DNA of 64,000 nucleotides from JBBQLG01 sp964251665 (lineage in GTDB: Bacteria > Bacteroidota > Bacteroidia > Cytophagales > Spirosomataceae). The notes beneath the pieces were generated by a model. That model did no database searches. It worked only from the letters and a program-made list of their open reading frames with translations, and was not told where the DNA came from. The position numbers were made by a program, and so were the translations under genes. Of the stretch, positions 58,317 to 64,000 are shown in pieces; positions within the stretch are counted from its first letter, which is position 1; the number at the start of each line of letters is the position of its first letter. The stretch spans positions 434,001 to 498,000 of the forward strand of contig CAXUKO010000001.1 in assembly GCA_964251665.1 (NCBI GenBank). The letters run 5' to 3'.

Positions 58317-59057
58317 CTACCGGCTTGCTACAGCCGTACCTTTTGCTGCAACCCGGCCCATCTGCACAGCCGCAATCAGCCAGCGATCTCCTTCGTGTTT
58401 CAGTACGCGGGTATACGAGAAGGTGTTGGGTGAACCAGTGGCTGGCGACGATGTGGCCGTGCCGTGTACGACAATCACGTTATCGTCCAGGGCGGTGGCA
58501 TGGTCAATTTTGGTAGTTAGCTTTTCGGCTTCGCCTGCTTTCTTTATCGATTCGCTGCCACTCAAAAACGTACCTGCTTCGGTGCTTATGGTGGCGTGTT
58601 CGGTAAAACTCCTGTTCAATACTGCCGTATCCAATTTGGCAAGTGCTTCGCTATAACGCGTTTCCACACTATAGGCAATCGAATCCACGGCAGCCTGCGA
58701 AAGCGGTCCGCCTTTTTTGGGTTTATCGCCCCGAAATAGCTTTTTTCCCGCATTGGCCAAGTCTTTGAACACGGGTACATCGGCAGCGATACCACCCGCA
58801 AACACAATAGCCAGTAGCGAAGGCAGGATCAGTTCGCGACGGATACCACCCGTGCGCCGATCTTTCGAGTAGCCTTTGATCGAACTCCAGTTATTAACGA
58901 TATGGAAAACAGCCGCGCCGAAGAACAGAATGCCAAACCAGGCATGAACGTGATCGACGGTATGCGAACCCTGTCCGAAATAAATTAAGAGTCCCGTTAC
59001 GGAAAGAACCAGAAAGGCAGCCGATACGGAAAGGCTCACTAGATTTTTAGATTTCAT
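58317..59057 (-). CDS. DUF4405-like membrane domain fused to an NTF2/SnoaL-like domain
   Basis: This 246-residue protein has three transmembrane helices in its first 95 residues. The second helix carries HAWFGILFFGAAVFHIVNNW with two His that could bind haem, as in DUF4405. The segment YSKDRRTGGIRRELILPSLL precedes the third helix. After a basic linker (FRGDKPKKGGPLS) comes a 130-residue domain with the alpha+beta pattern of NTF2/SnoaL proteins (FTEHATISTEAGTFLSGSES, FSYTRVLKHEGDRWLIAAVQ). This pairing is unusual. The fold calls are from pattern only. Confidence 0.7.
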   Translation of the reverse strand: MKSKNLVSLSVSAAFLVLSVTGLLIYFGQGSHTVDHVHAWFGILFFGAAVFHIVNNWSSIKGYSKDRRTGGIRRELILPSLLAIVFAGGIAADVPVFKDLANAGKKLFRGDKPKKGGPLSQAAVDSIAYSVETRYSEALAKLDTAVLNRSFTEHATISTEAGTFLSGSESIKKAGEAEKLTTKIDHATALDDNVIVVHGTATSSPATGSPNTFSYTRVLKHEGDRWLIAAVQMGRVAAKGTAVASR

Positions 59058-59238
59058 GAAAGTTACCAGGTTGATTCATTTACACAAAGAACCGTTTTTT
59101 TATGAAGCAGCAGGTAGTACGCCCGCAAAAAATGGTCAACTGCGGACTGGATAGCGGGCACTATTGGGCTCTGAAATAGGCGCAAACGCAACCAGAGCGC
59201 AAACCCGATTGTTATCTAAACGACAATACTGCACTAAA

Positions 59239-59703
59239 ATGACAAGTTACCTTACCGATGCCCTTCGTAAAGCCGCGTCGTTCTGCGCCTACTAGGAACG
59301 GACGCAGCAGGAAGTACGCGACCGCCTGAACGACTGGGATATTTACGGCGACGATGCCGAAGAAGTTATTGCTGAACTGATAACCCAGAACTACCTCAAC
59401 GAAGAACGATTCGCCAAGTCGTTTGCAGGCGGCAAGTTTCGGGTTAAGGGATGGGGAAAGCGCAAAATTCAGCAGCACCTGAAGCAGCGGGGCATATCGG
59501 GCTATAACCTCGCTCAGGCTATGAATGAAATTGCCCCGGCCGATTACCGGGAAACGCTTACAACGCTGTTAGACAAAAAACGCCAGACCCTCCGCGACGA
59601 TAATCCGCTGGTGATTAAGCAGAAGCTGGTTCGCTATGCCATGAGCAAAGGCTACGAAAGCGACCTGATTTTTTCAGTACTCGGTGCCGAAACAGACGAT
59701 TAG
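59239..59703 (+). pseudogene. recX: recX-like regulator interrupted by an in-frame TAG
   Basis: RecX modulates RecA filaments. The reading frame starts at ATG (MTSYLTDALRKAASFCAY) and meets TAG at 59293-59295 after 18 codons, where the family is expected to have Gln in CAYQER. It then continues in frame with ERTQQEVRDRLNDWDIYG, ELITQNYLNEERFAKSFAGG and KFRVKGWGKRKIQQHLKQRG to a normal stop at 59701-59703. Apart from the TAG the sequence is intact with no frameshift, so the gene is either newly inactivated or read through. The total would be 154 residues, normal for RecX. Confidence 0.9.
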
Positions 59704-59707
59704 CCTA

Positions 59708-60592
59708 TCAGTCCTTACCGGACAGAAGTTTGTAATTACGGTATTCGCCGATACGCCAGCCCGTCCAGCGTTCAATAAGGCCGAGCAACCGATTTTTGGT
59801 GGACAGTTTCTTCTGCGTCACGTCGAATGAGAACGACCAGTCGGCCCGATCAACGCGGGCTTGCATAACCATCGGGTGCGTACCTGTAAATAGGGCCAGC
59901 GAATCAGCTGCGCTATAATCAAACGCCTGGGCCGATTCCTGAATTTTGGTCAGGGCCTCACCAGAGTGCCAATACTGCGAAAACGACCGAATTTTACTCC
60001 GCTGTTTATCGGGATGCTTCACCCAGCCATAATGGTAAATCGTAGCGTCGATGAGTTTAACGGCCAGTTTGTTGCCATCGACCGTGCGAAAGCCCTGCGC
60101 ATCGCGGTACGAGGCAACCCGGCCCGTATTGCGAACCACCCTGATTTCGCGCCGATACCACCGCCGGGAATCACCTACATACTGATATGAGCCGTAAAAG
60201 TGCTGATAGCCGAACAACAGCCCTTCCACCTGAGGCTGATTCAGGTTATCCAGCATCGCCTGCCTGACTGCCGGTATATACCGTTCGTGCAAGACCTCGT
60301 CACCCTGAATGTAGAAGGCCCAGTCGGCATCGGGTGAAATGGAGGCCAGGGCTTTATCCGTTTCCAGCGCCAGCACTCGCCCACCTTCCCGTTGCGTATC
60401 GTCCCAGACGGTTTCCAGAATACGAATTTTATCGGAGCCAATCCCCTGAATCAGTGCCAGCGTGTCGTCGGTAGACTGACCAACAGCTACCACCACTTCA
60501 TCGCAGAGGGGCAGAATGGACTGAATGGCTTCAACAATGGGGTAATCGTAGGTGATGGCATTACGAATGAAGGTGAATCCGGCAACTTTCAT
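59708..60592 (-). CDS. Glycosyltransferase family 2
   Basis: This 294-residue protein has the GT2 (GT-A) start MKVAGFTFIRNAITYDYPIV, LCDEVVVAVGQSTDDTLALI, and a metal-binding acidic motif in DWAFYIQGDEVLHERY (residues about 90-106). It likely transfers a sugar from an NDP donor; acceptor unknown. No membrane helix. The ATG giving MKVAGFTF is the start, and an upstream in-frame TTG extension is discounted. It converges on recX with four bases between the two coding regions. A terminator for nrdB lies before it. Confidence 0.88.
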   Translation of the reverse strand: MKVAGFTFIRNAITYDYPIVEAIQSILPLCDEVVVAVGQSTDDTLALIQGIGSDKIRILETVWDDTQREGGRVLALETDKALASISPDADWAFYIQGDEVLHERYIPAVRQAMLDNLNQPQVEGLLFGYQHFYGSYQYVGDSRRWYRREIRVVRNTGRVASYRDAQGFRTVDGNKLAVKLIDATIYHYGWVKHPDKQRSKIRSFSQYWHSGEALTKIQESAQAFDYSAADSLALFTGTHPMVMQARVDRADWSFSFDVTQKKLSTKNRLLGLIERWTGWRIGEYRNYKLLSGKD

Positions 60593-60610
60593 TGGGAGTA
60601 GGTCAGCGTA

Positions 60611-60647
60611 AAGCAAAAAGCCCGGTCTGAAACGTTTCAGACCGGGC
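60611..60647 (-). terminator. Terminator after nrdB
   Basis: On the minus strand GCCCGGTCTGAAACG / TTTCAGACCGGGC is a near-perfect palindrome followed by TTTTTGCTTT. Confidence 0.85.
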
Positions 60648-60684
60648 CAAAGGTAAAAGCCTTATGGGGTTGTATCAAGCTACC

Positions 60685-61674
60685 TCAGAAATCCTCGTCA
60701 AAAGCGATTTTGGCGCTTTCCTTCTCATTCACTGATCCCATCACGCCTGCTTTCTGGTACTCACCTACTTTCTTCTCGAAGAAGTTGGTTTTTCCCTGCA
60801 GCGAGATCATATCCATGAAATCGAACGGATTCGTGACGTTGTAAATCTTTTCCAGCCCCAGTGTTACCAGCAGGTGATCGGCTACAAAGGCAATGTATTG
60901 CTGCATCAACGTCGCGTTCATGCCAATGAGCGAAACCGGCAAGGCGTCCGTTACAAACTCCTGCTCGATCTGAACGGCATCGCGGATGATGTCGTAGACT
61001 TGCTGCTCCGGCATCTTATTTTTGATATGATCGGTGTAGAGCAGACACGCAAAATCGCGGTGTAATCCCTCATCCCGTGAGATCAGTTCGTTCGAGAACG
61101 TCAGACCCGGCATCAGACCGCGTTTTTTCAACCAGTAAATGGAGCAGAACGAACCGGAAAAGAAAATACCTTCGACAGCCGCAAACGCAATGAGCCGCTC
61201 GGCAAACGAACCGTTATCAATCCAGCGTAGGGCCCATTCGGCTTTCTTCTGTACACACGGAATCGTGTCGATGGCGTTCAGCATCCGGTCCTTCTCGGCG
61301 GGATCTTTGATGTACGTGTCGATCAGCAGCGAATAGGTTTCGGAGTGGATATTCTCCATCATGATCTGAAACCCGTAGAAGCATTTGGCTTCGGCATACT
61401 GCACTTCTGACAGGAAGTTGACCGCCAGATTTTCGTTGACAATGCCATCACTGGCCGCGAAAAACGCCAGTACGTGCGAGATAAAATGCCGTTCGCCGTC
61501 GTTCAGGGCGTCCCAATCGCGCTGATCCTGCGAGAGGTCAATTTCCTCGGCCGTCCAGAATGAGGCTTCGTGCTGCTTGTACATCCGCCAGATGTCGGCG
61601 TGCTGAATAGGGAAGAGCACAAAACGACCCTTGTCTTCTTCGAGAATCGGCTCGATGGCGTCAACTTGTACCAT
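60685..61674 (-). CDS. nrdB: Ribonucleoside-diphosphate reductase, beta subunit (class I)
   Basis: This 329-residue R2 subunit holds the di-iron-tyrosyl radical cofactor for deoxyribonucleotide synthesis. The metal ligand and radical region reads FFAASDGIVNENL, CFYGFQIMMENIHSETYSLL (Glu-x-x-His and radical Tyr), then EGIFFSGSFCSIYW and SRDEGLHRDFACLL. It resembles the eukaryotic-like type. The C-terminus ends ESAKIAFDEDF, the peptide that binds R1. The nrdA gene is not in the window. It has an excellent promoter at 61752-61781. Confidence 0.95.
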   Translation of the reverse strand: MVQVDAIEPILEEDKGRFVLFPIQHADIWRMYKQHEASFWTAEEIDLSQDQRDWDALNDGERHFISHVLAFFAASDGIVNENLAVNFLSEVQYAEAKCFYGFQIMMENIHSETYSLLIDTYIKDPAEKDRMLNAIDTIPCVQKKAEWALRWIDNGSFAERLIAFAAVEGIFFSGSFCSIYWLKKRGLMPGLTFSNELISRDEGLHRDFACLLYTDHIKNKMPEQQVYDIIRDAVQIEQEFVTDALPVSLIGMNATLMQQYIAFVADHLLVTLGLEKIYNVTNPFDFMDMISLQGKTNFFEKKVGEYQKAGVMGSVNEKESAKIAFDEDF

Positions 61675-61751
61675 AAGTAAGTAAGGTTATATGGATGGTA
61701 GAACCGGAAATATGCCCGGTACAGGAGAAACTAAATGGACTAACAGTCTGT

Positions 61752-61781
61752 CAAAATTAAGGGTTTTGAGAACTTTTGCAA
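61752..61781 (-). promoter_or_regulatory. Promoter of nrdB
   Basis: On the minus strand TTG (61781-61779), a 19-base spacer and TAATTTTG (61759-61752) fit the Bacteroidota consensus exactly. The leader would be about 70 bases. Confidence 0.7.
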
Positions 61782-61942
61782 GCGTCCGTTTTTCGGAGAT
61801 TGTTAACAAATCGGCTGATTGGTCAGGTAAACTCAACAAGATCAGGAAGTTGTCTTAAAGAGAAATTTAATAGAATCAGTAGCAATGGTTTGGGCGGCTA
61901 TGAGTTGATAATCAATTTATTATCATACGTCACAGCTAAAAA

Positions 61943-61975
61943 TAAAAAAGGCCTGATTCCGTAGAGTCAGGCCTT
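61943..61975 (-). terminator. Terminator after hsp20
   Basis: On the minus strand AAGGCCTGA / TCAGGCCTT is followed by TTTTATTTTT. Confidence 0.85.
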
Positions 61976-62032
61976 CGATCTATAAATACAGGGCACGGAA
62001 AATGGCCCCGGACGGAAAAAGAAAAACTCGAT

Positions 62033-62440
62033 TTAGAGGAGGTCCTGAATTTCGACCCGGCGGTGTAGCTTTTCGTCGCTCTTGTAGGGCAGTACCACCG
62101 TTACGTTGCCATGTTCGTGAACGGCTTCGATCTGCTCGGCATCCACTGCGGGCGGAATATCCATCACTTTCAGGAACATCGGTACCGCCAAACGCTGACC
62201 TATTGACTCGTTATCCTGCCGCATTGGCGTACCAACCAGCAGGGTATAGATAATTAGTTTATTGCCTTCTACCAGCACATTAAAGGAACTGGCGCTAACA
62301 CCGGGCGCTGATAAATTGATTACCATGCGGTCGTCCTCCCGCTCAATCCGCATGAGCGTCTGACTCGATCCACCGTACAGGGTGTTCAATAAGTCGATTT
62401 GGCCGGCAGCACCCTGAAACACGTTTTCGATCGTTCTCAT
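62033..62440 (-). CDS. Hsp20/alpha-crystallin family small heat-shock protein
   Basis: This 135-residue chaperone has a short N-terminal arm (1-27), an alpha-crystallin domain (about 30-120; INLSAPGVSASSFNVLVEGN and MRIEREDDRMV), and a C-terminal RRVEIQDLL with the I-x-L-type tail motif needed for oligomerisation. The usual GVL motif appears as NVTVVLPYK. It is a single-gene unit with its own terminator. No HrcA CIRCE element was recognised upstream. Confidence 0.85.
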   Translation of the reverse strand: MRTIENVFQGAAGQIDLLNTLYGGSSQTLMRIEREDDRMVINLSAPGVSASSFNVLVEGNKLIIYTLLVGTPMRQDNESIGQRLAVPMFLKVMDIPPAVDAEQIEAVHEHGNVTVVLPYKSDEKLHRRVEIQDLL

Positions 62441-62654
62441 GGCTATTGTTGGTTGTAGTTCTACCCGTATATACTCAAACGTCGTGCCGATGGATTTATC
62501 AGGGTATCAACCCGACAGTATGGCCTGTTTTAGTGCTAACTTTTAGCTAAAATCCGCCATTTTGACGTGTTCAGAGCAGTTTCTAACCGGTAGACCGCCA
62601 ATCTCGGTTATTGAAGTTTTTTCAGATCGGGGAACATCACGTTGCGTTTCGGGG

Positions 62655-62662
62655 TATTTTTG
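62655..62662 (+). promoter_or_regulatory. Candidate -7 element before hemC
   Basis: TATTTTTG matches TAnnTTTG, 45 bases before the hemC ATG. No -33 TTG is present at normal spacing. Confidence 0.35.
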
Positions 62663-62707
62663 TAGGTGATTCTCCACAATTTATTTTTCGGAGACTCCGC
62701 TGTTTTT

Positions 62708-63631
62708 ATGCATATCAAAATTGGAACCCGAAGCAGTCGGCTGGCCCTCTGGCAGGCCGAATACATTCAGCAGGTACTGCAGGCGGGCGGGTTGACCTCA
62801 GAATTAGTATTAATTGAAACTAAGGGCGATCAGATCCTGGACCGGTCGCTGGCGAAGATTGGCAGCAAGGGAATCTTCACTCAGGAACTGGAGGATCAGC
62901 TCCGCGCCGGTGCCATCGATATCGCCGTACACAGTGCTAAAGATCTACAATCGTCGCTGCCCGCTGACCTGGGAATTATCGCATTTACCGAGCGCGAACG
63001 GGTAAATGATGTACTCGTTAGCCGCAATAAATCACTCTCCCTCACCAGCGGAGAGCAGTTCACAATTGGTACCTCATCTACGCGCCGGGTGGCGATGCTG
63101 AAGCATTTCTGCCCTCATCTGACTACGGTTGATATGCGGGGTAACCTACAGACGCGTCTGCGCAAACTCGATGAAGGACAGTGCGATGCGCTGCTCCTGG
63201 CCTATGCGGGCGTACACCGGATGCAGTACGACGATTTAGTAGTCGAGTACCTGCCCATCGATGAGTTTACGCCTGCCGTCGGACAGGGCAGTGTGGCCGT
63301 TGAAGCGGCAAATACACTTCCTTTGGATAAACTGGAAGCCGTGCGCCGATTAACCAATCACGAACCAACGGAGGCCTGCTTGCTGGCCGAGCGGGCTTTT
63401 TTGCGTCGGCTGGAAGGAGGGTGCAGTATTCCGGTTTTTGCGCTGGCCACGCATGTCGGTACGGAGTTGAACCTTACCGGTGGCATCATCAGTCTGGACG
63501 GCAGTGAGTTACTGCGCGAAACGTTTACTGCCCCAGTGCCGGAAGCACAGCAACTGGGTCATCAACTGGCCGAAAGCCTGCTGGCTGCGGGTGGCGATGA
63601 AATTCTGCTCGGTATCCGGCAAGGATTATAA
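62708..63631 (+). CDS. hemC: Hydroxymethylbilane synthase (porphobilinogen deaminase)
   Basis: This 307-residue enzyme polymerises four porphobilinogens to hydroxymethylbilane in haem synthesis. It starts MHIKIGTRSSRLALWQAEYI and has the Asp-containing segment AVHSAKDLQSSLP, FTIGTSSTRRVAMLKHFCPH and the dipyrromethane-binding Cys239 in LEGGCSIPVFA. Normal length. The ATG at 62708 fits the family start; an upstream in-frame ATG would add a non-homologous tail. A partial ABC permease gene follows 59 bases later on the same strand. Confidence 0.95.
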   Translation: MHIKIGTRSSRLALWQAEYIQQVLQAGGLTSELVLIETKGDQILDRSLAKIGSKGIFTQELEDQLRAGAIDIAVHSAKDLQSSLPADLGIIAFTERERVNDVLVSRNKSLSLTSGEQFTIGTSSTRRVAMLKHFCPHLTTVDMRGNLQTRLRKLDEGQCDALLLAYAGVHRMQYDDLVVEYLPIDEFTPAVGQGSVAVEAANTLPLDKLEAVRRLTNHEPTEACLLAERAFLRRLEGGCSIPVFALATHVGTELNLTGGIISLDGSELLRETFTAPVPEAQQLGHQLAESLLAAGGDEILLGIRQGL

Positions 63632-63690
63632 CATTCCCGGACATCCACGTCGAACTTAAAAGTAGGCCCCGCGCCGAAGCCGATATAGCT

Positions 63691-64000
63691 ATGAACTTGT
63701 TTAAAATCAGTTGGCGTAACTTAGCAGATAAACCCCTGAGCAGTTTCCTGAGCGGTCTGCTCATGACGCTTGGCATCACCATTATTTCGTTGCTGTTGCT
63801 GTTGGGGCGGCAGCTTACCGAGCAGTTCACCCGGAACAGCAAGGGAATCGACATGGTGCTGGGAGCCAAGGGAAGCCCGCTCCAACTGATTTTGTCAAGT
63901 GTCTATCAGGTTGACGCCCCCACCGGTAATATTCCGCTGGACGAAGCCGAACGACTGACGCGTAACCCGATGATCAAAACGGCCATTCCGCTGGCTATGG
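63691..64000 (+). CDS. ABC transporter permease, N-terminal part (MacB/FtsX-like)
   Basis: The gene runs off the right edge of the window; the first 103 residues are visible. It starts MNLFKISWRNLADKPLSSFL, followed by a transmembrane helix (GLLMTLGITIISLLLLLGRQ) and a periplasmic MacB-type core (NSKGIDMVLGAKGSPLQLIL, VYQVDAPTGNIPLDEAERLT). This layout fits MacB/FtsX-type permeases of lipoprotein or peptide export. The partner ATPase is not visible; in this family it is usually adjacent, perhaps just outside the window. Confidence 0.8.
   Translation, partial: MNLFKISWRNLADKPLSSFLSGLLMTLGITIISLLLLLGRQLTEQFTRNSKGIDMVLGAKGSPLQLILSSVYQVDAPTGNIPLDEAERLTRNPMIKTAIPLAM

Larger units (their letters stand above)
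61675..62032. other. Intergenic region between hsp20 and nrdB
   Basis: This 358-base gap contains the nrdB promoter (61752-61781) and the hsp20 terminator (61943-61975). The stretch from about 61790 to 61940 is AT-rich with a small ORF on the plus strand that I do not believe. No NrdR-box pair was recognised. Confidence 0.5.

Noticed and set aside
61776..61964. Small plus-strand ORF upstream of nrdB
   Set aside because: Low-complexity, AT-rich, overlaps the nrdB promoter region and the hsp20 terminator; no protein-like features.
1..64000. tRNA genes, rRNA, CRISPR arrays, transposases
   Set aside because: No cloverleaf-like sequence, spaced repeats or transposase ORF was found in any intergenic region by reading.

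Overview
The window is chromosomal DNA of a Bacteroidota bacterium, most like the Cytophagales and Spirosoma-type genomes. The evidence is several TonB-dependent receptors with carboxypeptidase-like N-terminal domains, a receptor/DUF4249 lipoprotein pair, many secreted metallopeptidases and glycoside hydrolases, and Bacteroidota-type promoters (TTG, about 19-20 bases, TAnnTTTG) before rpmH and nrdB. Genus-level placement is inference. No rRNA, tRNA, CRISPR array, transposase or phage module was seen.

Layout. 1-9.5 kb: end of gpmI, a small lipoprotein, a beta-oxidation operon (fadA, fadB-like), an epimerase, tsaB, an S41 protease and the rpmH-rnpA operon. 9.6-24.3 kb: M61 peptidase, GH130-like enzyme, amidase, three paralogous MFS transporters around a Crp/Fnr regulator and small membrane proteins, M1 peptidase, DUF2911 protein and thymidine kinase. 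24.4-35.1 kb: an unrecognised 445-residue protein, a helix-hairpin-helix outer-membrane protein, a TonB receptor with its DUF4249 partner, TraB/GumN protein, two tandem PPK2 kinases and an exported MsrA. 35.1-40.4 kb: a response regulator, a 43-residue acidic protein, an outer-membrane beta-barrel and an AT-rich island. 40.4-64 kb: CYP152-type P450, TonB receptors, SDR and ferritin-like stress proteins, a toxin-antitoxin pair, prolyl oligopeptidase, a hybrid histidine kinase, GH16, ferredoxin reductase, DUF1684, interrupted recX, glycosyltransferase, nrdB, Hsp20, hemC and the start of an ABC permease.

The most notable region is 36.8-40.1 kb. Five minus-strand genes encode a 157-residue exported membrane protein, a LolA-like protein, a YidD-family protein with its own signal peptide, and two TPR proteins with a C-terminal PGxG membrane segment. 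The last four overlap one another, and an intrinsic terminator separates the first gene from them. The island is flanked by two copies of the same beta-barrel gene tail plus terminator hairpin. The right copy is only a 29-codon remnant, which suggests that the cluster was inserted into a duplicated locus.

Two genes carry an in-frame TAG. In recX it sits where a Gln is expected; in the SDR at 44862 it sits just before the C-terminus. TAG is otherwise an ordinary stop here (rpmH, rnpA and others), so these look like CAG-to-TAG nonsense changes, or possibly suppressed codons. Several long inverted repeats of different sequence families sit in the gaps between genes.
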